Shown: positions 35,758-47,200 of the stretch, piece by piece | Layout of the letters: every line of letters starts with the position of its first letter | How positions within the stretch are numbered: position 1 is the stretch's first letter | DNA from: Lentinus brumalis | Taxonomy: Eukaryota > Basidiomycota > Agaricomycetes > Polyporales > Polyporaceae | Assembly: GCA_001792895.1 (NCBI GenBank) | Contig: MARA01000041.1 | Coordinates: 186,001 to 250,000 of the forward strand | DNA: 64,000 nt | Reading direction: 5' to 3' | Translations under genes and position numbers: made by a program | Notes under the pieces: generated by a model | Database searches by the model: none | What the model was told of the DNA's origin: nothing | What the model saw: the letters and a program-made list of their open reading frames with translations, nothing else

Positions 35758-38744
35758 TCATGCAGGACCAGCACGAGACAACGACACGGACGTCGACGGC
35801 CCCCGCTCTCGCAACGGCAGGCTGGGCGACCGCGACCCATCGCCGGGCCCCGATCCTCTCCCGTCCCCTTCGCTGCCTCGATCGTCATATCGCTCGTCGT
35901 CTGAAGAGGACGAAGAAGAGGAAGAAGAGGATCTTGTTCCACCACCCCCTTCGCCGCCTCGCTCGCCATATGTAGAGGAACAACAGGAGCAGGAGGAGGA
36001 AGAGGAGGAAGAGGAGGAGCCTGCGCTGATCCAGGGCCGGGACGATCCGTGGTGGGCTCGGTCATTCTGCGCACGCTGCATATCCCCCTGCTCCACCGCC
36101 CTCTCGCATTCCTGCCACATCGGATCGTCCTCGTGAACGTCCCTCAGGGCATTGAGGAGCAGCTCAGGAGCCCATCCCGCAGCTTTCGCTTGGCGTGCAA
36201 TCCCATGCAACCACATTGCATAGAAATATGGGATCGCCATGGGCGACGAAGCTGGCGGGATAAACAGGTACCACAGGGTCTGCAGATACCGCTCCAACTC
36301 GTCATACTTGTTCATGTCGAGCGTTTGGGCGGACATTGAGACTGCGGGCAGCTCCGGAACCTCGTCTTCGTGACATGGCTCTGTGAGTTCGATGCTGATT
36401 CGAGGAATGACCAGGCGGTGCCACTTGAAGCTAAGTCGCAACGTCCTCATTTCTCCAGACGTGCATGGCAATCTCCACATGGTCCACCGGATGTAAGGTG
36501 CCTCGCGGTCGCGGGAGATCTCGACGCACTCCCGCCGCTTAAATCCCTCCTCCCGGTGAGAACGACGGGCAGACTTGTAGGCGACTTCGAAGTGGTGGAA
36601 GGAGCTGTACCACTTGGTGCTCGGATATGGCCAGTCGCTGCGCAGGAACACCGCAGATATAATGATGAGCTCGAGTTCGGCCTTGCCTGCACGTGTGAGG
36701 AGGATGTCGTAAGATGCGGTGTCCCTCCGTTCATGTACGGTAGTATGGAAACCCTGGTCGGTCACGGTCAGTGCAGCACAAGACCATGCTTCTGGCGCCA
36801 CAGCCTGGAGAGTGAAGCGCGTCGCGCTTATGGGTGCGATATCCATCGCACACATCGCGTCGAGCCGCATCGTGGGAGCTCGTCGGAAGATGCGAACATC
36901 GTGGACGGATATGTCTGCGAGGAGTCTATCCAACTCTGCCGGGGCCAGCGCGAACATGTGGTAGTACACGGCCAAGTCAGGCTCCATCGTTGCCCCCACA
37001 CCGTTGGTGTAGTCGGCTACGGTTGTAGACCGGATCAGAGGAAGGGCAACCAACGCGCCATCGCGATCGCGACAAGCCAGGAGAGCTAGCCTGTGGTACT
37101 TAAGCTTCCAATAGGCTTCGGGAAGACCAACTCGGTGATCATCTGCAGGCAAGAGCGGGAGACGAGTACGGATATCATGTGAGATGATATATTCTGGGTA
37201 CGGGAGAAGTTCCGCATTGAGGCCCAGTTGCCCAACGAGCGTCCAGTGATCGATTGGGTGAACACCGTCAGACCCTTTGAAGTCATGGGGGAGTTGGCGA
37301 GCAAGCCGTACATGTCCATGAAAGGCATCTCAGACACAAAGGCTCCCCTCGGAGTTCGATCAGACTCCGTGGGGGTATCGGGGACTTCACCGCGGCGCCA
37401 GCATGGTCCCCAAGCGAAGATAGTCTGGTCGTAGGTATGCCGAAGGATCTCCTCTTGCAACCTGATGAACGCTTTCCGTCCCTCTCCGTATATCGTCGGC
37501 ATGTGAACCCCGAAGATACCCATGAGCGCATACGCTTGGTCCTCTACACGGGTGGTCGCTCGCCTCGAGGCCCAGAACATCCTCTGTGCGACAGAGACAT
37601 GGTCAACGGACATCTCGTGGTTGAGAATCACCCTATCGATACCAGTCACTTCTGCGAGGGTGCGAGCTAGACTCATTTTCGTACCCAGGCGCTTCCAATC
37701 GCGAGAATAGAAGATGTGATAGCGTGGCGCTATCAGCTCTTGTAGAGTCCATCCTCGGCTATGCCACCGACTCTTGCGGAACTGAGACCTTGGAGCGTTG
37801 AGATCATCATCCGAGTCGACGTCTGAGAGGAAGACGAGGCAGATGGTGGAGCACTCGTACCACTCGTACATGGAGTTGATCGCCTCGGACAACTCGGCAC
37901 TGCTGTCCTGGTCGATGCAACATGAGTCCATCCAGACGAGCTCCATCCCGATCTTGGCAGCAAGGCAGCAAGCCATGCGAATCTTCTCCGACACCCTTGG
38001 GTCAGTGAAGATGGGGGCATGTCGTAGAGCGTCCGCACGTCGCCCATCGGTCACATGGGGCGGAGTACCGTATTCGTGATCGTGGACGGGAGTAGTGGGT
38101 GCAAGCAACTCGGGAGAAGATACAGCGTCTGACTCGGGGCTCGCTCCCGGTATATTGCTGTGGTGGAGCCCGCCTCCGCGCCGAGGGACGTCGCCACGAC
38201 CCGGACTGGATAGAATTGGGAGGCGGACGTACGTCGCGACCTGCGCGATGAGGGCGTACAAGGAGTGGCGAACAAGAATGGTACCTCTAGTGAAGAAGGA
38301 GAACAGACGGCGAATGACCAAGGGAAGAGGAGTGGCGAATGCTCGGGCGATGCTTGAAAGCGTCCTGATGCCTTTCGGTAGGGCGCTGCGCGCGCCGTCA
38401 TAGGGCTTGGCTTTCTTCCTACGAATGAGATCAAGGGGACCTGGTAGTCCGGGCATCAAGGGATCACTGAGGAGGTCCGAGGGGAATGAGGGTGCATCAA
38501 GGGGAATGGATGATAAATTGTGGCAATGATGACAAGGTGCTGTAGGATCTTCCTGCATATCGTGAATCTTCTGGTGAGCTATGGCCCCTAGATAACGCTG
38601 CTCAGCGCATTGCTGAATCTCTAGTATGTCCTTGTACGTCTGCTCTCCTTCCTCAGCCCAAGTATGTGAAATGATGGCATACCGCTCTTTCCGGGGATCG
38701 TGGATAGTACGGAACTGCCCAGTGTTCGTATCTAGGAGCCGCAT
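35758..38744 (-). CDS. HET-domain (heterokaryon incompatibility) protein
   Basis: This is a single long exon of about 995 residues once one base is added in the coding-strand C run at 37287-37291. The two frames overlap there, and the join restores the usual LLANSP...FKGS...HPIDH order after the HET domain. The N-terminus MRLLDTNTGQF and YAIISHTWAEEGEQTY (residues 22-37) opens the HET domain. The core WMDSCCIDQDSSAELSEAIN follows at 271-290, then RGWTLQELIAP. Between these parts lies an unusually long insert (about residues 45-250), including a hydrophobic stretch near 161-177. HET domains trigger cell death when incompatible mycelia fuse. The C-terminal 100 residues are Ser/Gly/Asp-rich simple sequence. 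No introns were detected. HET genes are typically polymorphic and clustered in accessory regions. Confidence 0.85.
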
Positions 38745-39370
38745 GGGGCAGAAATCACGTTATCGGATGAGGATACGCGTGGACAGTGCCAAGGCTACCA
38801 AGAGACCTTTATCAGCGCACAACTGGCATCGACGACGGGGCTGACACTTACGAGGGATAGAGAGGGGAAAAGACAAAGGTCATCTGCTGCCCTAGGGTCA
38901 CATATATGCCTTGGACTCGAGTACACCGCCTTCTGTACACGAGTCTCGTATGCAATAAGATCAACATGCGGATGGACCATACCTTGAGAACTTCTCGACG
39001 CTGCCCGGTCGCACGCATGGATGCTTATCGGATCCTTACATCGCTGCACCCTTTAAGACCGACACAGGGATATGTGTTCTCGATGATCATGACTCTTCGA
39101 GGGCAATCTGTACGAGAGGTATCTGTGCGGGTTGAAAGTAAGTAAGCGCTAGTATGGTCATCGCCGCAGAACGCCCACATAGCACTCACCAAAGTCGCAA
39201 CCGACTACAATAACTCCGAACAAACTCTTCCGCCGCTTCAGGTAAACCATCTGTGAGAGGTCTCCAAAAGTTCACGGTGGTGCGATAGCTACTCGCGAAA
39301 GCGCTTTGCATTGACGCAAATCGTACATGTCGATTCTGATCTAATCCCATTGCTCGAATGTATCTGGGTC
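38745..39370. other. Intergenic, nothing recognised
   Basis: About 625 bases between the start of the HET gene and the stop of the F-box gene, both on the minus strand. It should carry the HET promoter. No clear TATA box or repeat was found. Confidence 0.4.
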
Positions 39371-40996
39371 TCATTCCAATGTCAGAATGCCGGCGGAGAC
39401 CATGGGCCGCAAGTCAACGTCCGGGAAGTGACCGCGAAGAAAACCCGCAACTCGAGTACTCTCTTGTCGAGAGAAGCGAACCCCTACCATCCACAGATTG
39501 CGCAACGGGCTGTGCGGAGTGGGGCGTAGAGGTGCGGGTACGGGGTAGCCAGGATATGCACTTGGCTCTAGGTGGCGAACATCTTGCCTGAGCGGTAGAT
39601 GTAGTGTCTGGAGTTCCGGGCAGAGCCTGGTGAAGTGGGCGAGGGAGAAGATTGACGGCAGCGTAATGGCAGGCACCCCGGCCGCCCGAAGCCTGACTTC
39701 TAGCCTGCTGAGGGATGGCCAGGAAGTCGCCATATCCTTCAAGTCCGCGTCCGCCATTGCGATCCCCGCTGGGTCCTCGATCGTGATCGTACAATCGACA
39801 ATGCGGCGGAGGGGCAAGAGGGGTCTTACGTACTGCTCGAAGGGCCGGGCGTGGGATGGGACGACAGCCGCAGATCGCTTGCACTCAGCGTGCACCGTCC
39901 GGAGCGACCGCGCAAACCGCGCGCTCAGCACAGACGAGCAGCGCGTCCATCCGTCAGTGTCATGTTCTGGCACGGTCACTGACACGGTGATTGAGTGAAA
40001 CGACGGTGAGTCAACGGCGTCTAGGATGTCTTCGACGTCGGACGGGGCGCCCGCCACGCGGAGGAGTTCTAGTGAGGACAGTTGGGGGATCTCCGAGTGA
40101 GACCCATCCGAGCCGCGCAGACCATAGAACGGAGGTCGGCGGGCTCGATGCGGATTGCGCAGTACCAGGGACAAGGACGCGAGTCGTGGCATCCTAGTGC
40201 AGAGTGAGATGATGGTGGACGTCGATGTCGAGAGTGATCCGAGGTGCAGCGTGCGGATGTGGCTGAATACTATGGATGGCGCCAGGGACTCTGGAAGCTC
40301 GATTCCCTCGAGTGAGAGCTCTTCTATGCACGGAGAGAGAATATCGAGGGCGTGCAGCAACGTTGCGTAGTCTGCAGGGACATCATCCACGGTTATGGCA
40401 GCCGTCACGTCAGTTCGGGCTGGGTACGTCGCTTGGACGTAAAGCGTGATGCGCCGAAGAGGTGGAGAGAGAAAGGGGAGGCACTGCGCGACGTGCGAGA
40501 ATTGCAGCCATGAAAGCTCCTCGAGTCGAGGAAAGAGGGTTGTGCCATGTAGGGCGGCATGGTGGACGAGGGTGGTGAACGTGTGCTTTCCAAGCCGCTC
40601 TCCAGGGCCTTCGGCGTAGCAGTGGACAAACTTTCTGACACGTCGGGCGTAGGTCATGAGTCGGGACCATTCAGTCCCGTCAATGGTGCCGCGAAGTGCC
40701 TGTCGATGGGCTAAGCGACCTGACATACCGACTTGCCTGACCACAATATGATGACGACGTACAAAGATGGCCCGATCCGCACTCTCCTCCTTGATCTGCG
40801 CGAATGAGTTGGGGAGCAATCTGACTAGTGGCAGGAGACCGGACATCCTGTACCACAGCGCGTCAAGAGCGGGTTCGCTCAGAGAGCGCGATACCCTCGC
40901 GCAGGCCGCCAGCGTGCGTTCACATCCGTTCTTCGGGAGGTGCGCCAGTATGCTCCGGATGAGCTCATCTATGAACCAGATCTTGTGCGCAGCCAT
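39371..40996 (-). CDS. F-box / leucine-rich protein
   Basis: Exons 40996-40763 and 40699-39371, 520 residues. The 63-nt intron keeps the frame open, so the unspliced reading is also possible. It is called because GTACGT/ACAG borders remove a basic insert and give RAIFALRGTIDGTEWSRL, matching the exon junction and the IDDKEW motif of the relative at 55.1 kb. The N-terminus is an F-box: FIDELIRSILAHLP, then ACARVSRSLSEPALDALWYRM. F-box proteins recruit substrates to SCF ubiquitin ligases through Skp1. The rest consists of irregular leucine-rich strands (LHLGSLS, LASLSLVLRN, LELLRVAG). Large families of such proteins are typical of agaricomycetes. The specific substrate is unknown. Confidence 0.8.
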   Translation of the reverse strand: MAAHKIWFIDELIRSILAHLPKNGCERTLAACARVSRSLSEPALDALWYRMSGLLPLVRLLPNSFAQIKEESADRAIFVRRHHIVVRQVGMSGRLAHRQALRGTIDGTEWSRLMTYARRVRKFVHCYAEGPGERLGKHTFTTLVHHAALHGTTLFPRLEELSWLQFSHVAQCLPFLSPPLRRITLYVQATYPARTDVTAAITVDDVPADYATLLHALDILSPCIEELSLEGIELPESLAPSIVFSHIRTLHLGSLSTSTSTIISLCTRMPRLASLSLVLRNPHRARRPPFYGLRGSDGSHSEIPQLSSLELLRVAGAPSDVEDILDAVDSPSFHSITVSVTVPEHDTDGWTRCSSVLSARFARSLRTVHAECKRSAAVVPSHARPFEQYVRPLLPLRRIVDCTITIEDPAGIAMADADLKDMATSWPSLSRLEVRLRAAGVPAITLPSIFSLAHFTRLCPELQTLHLPLRQDVRHLEPSAYPGYPVPAPLRPTPHSPLRNLWMVGVRFSRQESTRVAGFLRGHFPDVDLRPMVSAGILTLE

Positions 40997-43108
40997 AGAA
41001 GCAGTTGATCTATTCAGGAAGCCTCGGGGGAATCGTCAGACTCGCCGAGATCATATAAATAAGATGACAACTCACCGACGGCGGGACTTTCAGTCTGCAG
41101 CGTGTGAGGAGGGCCGTAAGGTTGTAATCTTAGACGCGACCATGCATGGTCTGGTTATAAAGAGGGCCCGACCCCCGCGTTTGCGCGAATTAACGTTTCA
41201 TAAGTCCCTGCGCGCCATCACCGCCTCGGGTTTGTAACGCTCCTCATGAAGCTTACCTCATCGAGGACAGACAGCCGAGACAGGTGCATTCGGGCGGGGA
41301 CGAGCCAGCGGGCGAAGTACCGCAGCGGTAGCCAGTGACGGCGATTGGTCGTTGGATAGTCCCTTCGTGACGTAACACTAAATGCAAGATGATCGAGCCA
41401 GCATGCGTGCTTGACATATGCATCGTGTTGCTCCAGCCAACCGGACATTGGGGGGATGGGTCACTGTGGTTCCGCGGCATCGCTGAATGTCGTCGGGTCG
41501 GAAAAGGGCGCATGGCACGTCTCTTTTGTCCTGAAGAAAGAGCAGGTCTCAGCCTTGTCTCACCCGCAATCGAGGTCGAGCATATGAGGCTACGTACCTT
41601 CTCGGACATAGACGTGGACGGTCCCCACGACAGACAAGGCAACAAACAAGACGAGCGAAGCGTATCGGTTGGACATCTGTTGTCAGTCCTCGCATCATCG
41701 AACACTGTTCTATTCAAGGTTTGCGTTTCGGGCTGGACAGTGCGATCACAGCGTGGGAGCGTCGAAGATCAACGCACACTATTGCTCGAAGGTGACCGAG
41801 TTTCTGTCCTTCCAATGGTGCAAGAGACAAGATACATGCACGAGCTCACCTTAAGTTGGCCCACGTCCGGTGACGTCTATCGCACGGGTCCTCGGGCTCC
41901 TGAGTGGAACTTCGGTAGGAGGAAAGGCAGTAGTACCTCACACCATCTTCTGAATGACTGCATGTTGTCTTAGGTTCAGTTGACGATATCAGGAATGGGA
42001 GATTGTGGACTGCTCGTGGTTAGTCGTGGTTGCGGAAGAAGTTCTCGTGGCCCGGAAGCGCCCATACTGCGCCACGGGTAACTACTCCAGCCTACTTCTT
42101 GCATGCTCCTCTAGCTTTGAGGCGACCTCATCTTAGCTTCAGTCTGCGATACTTTGACTCTGACAATAACCCGGATGGTAGTTTGGAACCAGCTATGCAG
42201 CGACGGTAACAGTGGTCGGTCACACGGTTCAGCTGGCCAGACGGCCGGGAGTAACTGCACTGAGTAACGAAGTTTGAACGAAGTCCCTTGAACGCGATCT
42301 CACCATGTAGAGTACATCGAAACACGTCTCGGATTCCATTCGATATGGTCTTCCCATACCCCCATACCCCGTACCATGCCGCAGCTGCCTCGCCTGAGCG
42401 ACACGTCCATTCCGAGGCCAGAGGTGCTCCGACTGGGACTCGGAGCGCTTGCAACCCGGGCACAAGAGCTCCCTGCAGGCGTCGTCTCCAGAAGGCCCTA
42501 TGGTGATATTCCCCAGCAGCCAGATGCGCCGGAGGTCCGATCGGAGGCGTCGTAGAATATAGACCTTGAGCAGCTTCCGGGGAAGTGCGGGTTCTGGCGA
42601 CAGGAGGTGTAGGCGGATGATGGTACATAGCTACTTCACAGTCGTGTCCGACATGGCGGAGGCCGCGAGAGAACGCATGGTTGCGCGATGAGGGCGGCTT
42701 TCTGAGACACAATCATGAGCTGAGTATACATTCGAGAGGGAAGTTTCAGTCGACGTACAATCGGTCCCTCGCGGGTGACCGGCAGCAGAATCCTCGGGTC
42801 CTGCCACATTTTCCGTGCGGGGAGCCAGTCGTAACTTGGACCGTAACCTTCGTGACGCCTTGAGGGTCAGGCTTGTCCTGTTTGTCCATACCCATTACTT
42901 AGTCCCCGGTACGACTCCCATTGATCCGGTGAGTGCATATTCACCACTGCCTGATCAGCAGCGCACCGCTTCGAAGGTCGAGATGTGTCCGGAGCCCACG
43001 AGCTATTGACGGCACCTCGCTTCAACCTATGGACGGGCCAGCCCGCTCCACTGGCAATTACGCTACTTTACAAATGGCGTATAGGATAGTGCACGCTCAT
43101 GCTCGATC
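40997..43108. other. 2.1-kb region without a firm gene
   Basis: No domain was recognised. One suggestive piece is a minus-strand frame starting at 41676 that encodes a signal-peptide-like start (MSNRYASLVLFVALSVVG) and ends at a GTACGT donor after 41598. The following exon could not be fixed in one convincing frame. Longer open frames on both strands at 41389-41973 and 42128-42712 look like chance. Confidence 0.4.
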
Positions 43109-43755
43109 TCACCCGTCGCAGTTGTTGACGACCCCCTCGGCCGCAAGCAGCGAGTTGGTGTACTGAGTGTTCGCTGTCTTGAGCAATGCAGCAGTGGTAG
43201 GGTGGGTCCTGCACAGGGTCGTCATGTTTAACTTCGCCTCCTCATCTTTTACGTAGCTCACTCACGAATTGAGATCGTTGAGGGCGTTCAAGACCATCGT
43301 GAAGTTGCCTCCGACTGCGTCACGGAATAGAGGATTGGCGGCTTTGCCGTTAAGCACACCGGTGAGGATCAACTTGATCGCCTCTGCTGCCCCTGCAGCT
43401 CCAGCCTTCATCGCCATGATATCCGCGTGCGTGGAGTTGTTCCTGCGCAGGAAGGGTGTGTGAGCCCCCCTTTCGTAGATGCAAGCAGAGAGAAAGCATA
43501 CAAAGCAACGAGGGCTGTGGCATTATCTAAAGAGGCGGCCGTCTGCCCAAGCTGGGCGACGTGGAAGAAGATCTCGCCACGATCGATGTTGCACTGCAAG
43601 TTACCGAGCTGTCTACGACTAGCAGTGGGAGCTGGAACTCGAGGTTTGAACAAATGTGGGTCATTATGAGAACTGACTGCAGGCTCACCAGCGGGTGCGG
43701 ACATCAAGAGGCCCGCAAAGGCGACGAGGCCAGCTATCGAGAAGAGGCGCACCAT
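43109..43755 (-). CDS. Small secreted protein 1 (two-cysteine family)
   Basis: Exons 43755-43689, 43631-43502, 43442-43266, 43208-43109, 157 residues. The N-terminus (MVRLFSIAGLVAFAGLLMSAPAG) is a clear signal peptide, followed by a short propeptide-like part and RRQLGNLQCNIDR. The mature part is Ala/Asn/Thr-rich and probably helical (NNSTHADIMAMKAGAAGAAE), with one potential N-glycosylation site at NNST. It has only two mature cysteines, in LQCNI and near the end (NNCDG), suggesting a single disulphide. Exon sizes and phases match the paralog at 51.9-52.6 kb. Family function is unknown; secretion is inferred from the signal peptide. A TATAAA lies about 130 bases upstream (43881-43886, minus strand). 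Confidence 0.82.
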
Positions 43756-44248
43756 ATCCAGTGGTCGACCGAATGTGAAAGAAGTGAGGTTTGAAGGAAG
43801 GTCAAACGACTCCTGGTCGTAGAGGCTGAAGGAAGAAGCGAGGAAAAGCCTGATGAGGTGGTCAACTAAACCTTCAGGGCTTTATACGGTGCCGGGAGGT
43901 TGATGGATACTACAAGCGGCGCATGCTCGTCCCGACCCCGTCTCGGGCACCTGTGCTGCGAATTGCGTCCGCCTCCTGTATCCTCCCAGAAGTGTCAACT
44001 ATCGCAGTAATGCTCGACGCTCTTCGAGGCGCGAGTACACAGCGTTGCCGTAAATCAGAGTGCGCGCGAATTGCGGTCACTGTCGCTGAGAAGCCATGTG
44101 CGGCGCCGGGATATGTAATTGTAATATATACCTGATGTACGCAAAGCAGAGGGGACAGTATGCCTGTCGAAGACACAACGTGAGAGAACCTGCGCCTGTC
44201 GCTCAGTGACACTGATCGCAGAATAAGTACACGCGGAGTACAACGCAA
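43756..44248. other. Upstream region of small secreted protein 1
   Basis: About 490 bases between the 3' end of VWA8 and the start of secreted protein 1, both on the minus strand. It contains a TATAAA box (43881-43886, read on the minus strand) about 130 bases upstream of the start codon at 43755. Nothing else was recognised. Confidence 0.5.
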
Positions 44249-47200
44249 CTACCGATCCACCATGGTGGATAAAATGCTTCGCAACACTGCGGGAATGTCT
44301 GCTGTGTTCGACACTCGATACCCACGACCAGGAAGATTCTTGGGTATCCTATAGCAAGGCTCGTGAGCCGGAAAGCGAAGCCCGCCGGAGAAGAATACTC
44401 ACCACGATGCCTCTGCGCCCTCTCCGATGCATATCAACGCAGTATGGACTTTCGGATTGCGGTTCATCACACGCTGTAGGTCTTCGGCGGTGATGTTGTA
44501 CCTTCCGAAGTTCGCATCCGTCAAGGCAATAACAAACCAATCATCTGAATGGTCGTCAGCGGGATGCAAAAATAGCTCTGCAATTGACATACCGGCATCG
44601 AACTTGGCCACCTCCGTGACCGCCTTGTCAATGGCTTCGACTGCAATGACCATGTAGATTACCATATCGCGACAAAGGTGAGCTTGTACGCACCCGTGAA
44701 GTCTCCAGCGAACGTGTACTGGGTGATCATTTCCATCTTGTCGACGACTTTCCATCTGTCCCGAATATCCAACTGCTCGCCGGCTTCAACCAAAGGTATG
44801 ACTGCGGAATCTCCAGACTTCGCATGTGCATTAGCGACGGCGTGATGCAGTGCAAAGGAGTCAACTGACGTGACCATAGATCTGCACATCTCACGTTAGC
44901 CTTTGCGCACAACGTGACTATGGCACTACTCACATCCCACACATACTTCTCCTTCCGCGTGAGTCGGTCGAAGGTCTCCATCAGCATCACCGCTGTCATG
45001 GTGTGAGCCTCAGCAGCAATGCACCGGTCACTAGTGAAGCTGTCTCGCACCTGTTTCCATACTTCGCCTCAGACGCCCATCGACTTGGAAACGGTACCTG
45101 AGGTTGCCCGCGTGTCAGCTAACTGCAATGTGGACATGTATCTGAAGGACTGACATTGAAGCGCTGACATCGAAGAGGAACCTGATCCTCTTCGGCCTGT
45201 CGAGAGAAAGAATGAGACCTGCTAGGGAGACCGTGTGAGACCGTTACATACTTCAGCTGAGGACGACCCAGCTCCGGTTTTGCCATGCCGCGTCGCTTGT
45301 AGACTGTGGCTTCCCCAGTCAGACCCTCAGTAAGCCGACTGTCATCCAGCTCGCCGTCTGTCTGGCGCTTGACCCAGACGCGCTCCTCCTCCCGAGCCGC
45401 GAGGTCTAGTATCATACAGTCAACACATGCGCCGCGTCACGGTGGTACGCACTTACGTTCAAGAAGATCGTGCAACTGGGCGATGTGGCCCTCGACAGCG
45501 GTCAACAAGGATCCGTATCCTTTGGCATCGCCGGCACTCATGTTCAGCTCCTCGAGTCGCCGAGCAAGCTCTTGACGTGCCATTTCTCGCGCTCGTTCCT
45601 TGACATGATCCGGAACGTCGTTCTTGAGAGCATCCGGGATCTAAGCGTAGTTGAGAATGGTTCGACGGGTCCTATGACTGCGCGTACTTGGTGGATGTCA
45701 TGGCCTTTGAACAGGCGCATGTAACCGCCCCTTCCCCCGAGCCCAGCCGTGTCGCGTCCGCCCGTCTAAAAAAGGTCAGCTCAGTGGTGAGATAGTTAAG
45801 TTGAACAGACGAAGAAGCTCACGCCACCAGCCCAAGTATTACCTCCCGTATGTGCCTCGTTGTCGGGGTCTTCCTTGCCGAATTTCGGCTCGGTCAGGCT
45901 CGTGTCACCTTTCGGCTCAAACTTCAGGTCCAAAACCTGCTTCTTGGCCGCGTCACGAGCAGCGCTCATCCCCAGGCTCTTCACGGACAAGCTACGGTTA
46001 CGTTAGCGAGAATGATGCGTTGCAAACAAAAACATACCCATGATGATCCAATATGTCAGCGAGTTTGGAGATGGTCTCAGGCTTATAGACGTCGAAGTCG
46101 AAGACATTCCGCAAGGCGGCTTCGAGAGGGTCGTTGGGGTAGGCCTGCATGTGCCGAACGAGATTCAACAGCTCTGTCAAGGGAGTCAGCCAGCTACAGT
46201 CTACACATGAACGACACGACTGCTTACCCCGAAGCGAGTACGGGTACGTGAGAGTTCCGCTCTCATACGCGCGGCGAAGATCGTGGAAAGCAGCAACGAG
46301 ACGGAGAATCGTATCCTCGCTGAGCTGTGGTGCTAGCTGCGAGAGCAGCTTCCGCTCGCTAGCCATGTCTGGATTCGTGACCGCATGGCAGCAGAAGTTG
46401 TCCCCGAGCACCTGCAGGAAGTGGTTCCCGAGGAAGGCTGTGAAATGACACGGCATTAGCGATGAACCAAGGTCCAACAGAGCACGATTGTCATGACTCA
46501 CGATATCCAGGCCGGTTAGCCAGAAGGATAAGTCGGAACTTCGGATGGACGACGATATCAGTCTCCCTTTCCTTCGTCTCCCGCACACGTCGTCCATCAG
46601 CGAGGGACAGCTGCCCGTGGCCGGCGAGGCTCCGGAAGATGGCAACGACGTGCTCAGCAGCCTTGTCCGCCTCATCTATGACAATTACTCTCCCGAGGGT
46701 GATCGCGCGGAGGAGAGGCGATTCCGTATACTTGATGATGCCGTTCTCTAGGACTGTCTGGAACATCAGCTGATTCACTGTTGTATCTCTATGCAGCTGG
46801 ATGTATTCTCTAGGGCGTCCGAGAAGCTTGATTGCGGGAAGAGGTCAGTGACGCTGCCTTCCGCAGCTGCAGCTCACACTGACCTGACATAGTCTGCAGA
46901 CAAGACACAGCGATCAGTGTACAATGCAGCCGGAATCAATGAATGACGTACCGGTCGATAACCTTGTTCTTGCCCACTCCCTATAGTCACCACGTCGTCA
47001 ACACCTCCAAAGGTTCGCACTACACACGGTACTCAGTACGCACCTGATTGCCCAAAAGAACCAAATGCTCGCCCAGCACTTCTAGGTCTATCGCCAAATC
47101 GCGCATCAGCCCGGTCTGCAGACTGTTGTCGTAAAAGTGGTCCATATGCGGAACATGCGAGACGCCTTCCGGATCTTGAGACTGGTCGAATGACGGAATG

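Noticed and set aside
35711..36136. Acidic, Glu-rich plus-strand frame
   Set aside because: It is the complement of the Ser-rich simple-sequence tail of the HET gene and would start without promoter features.
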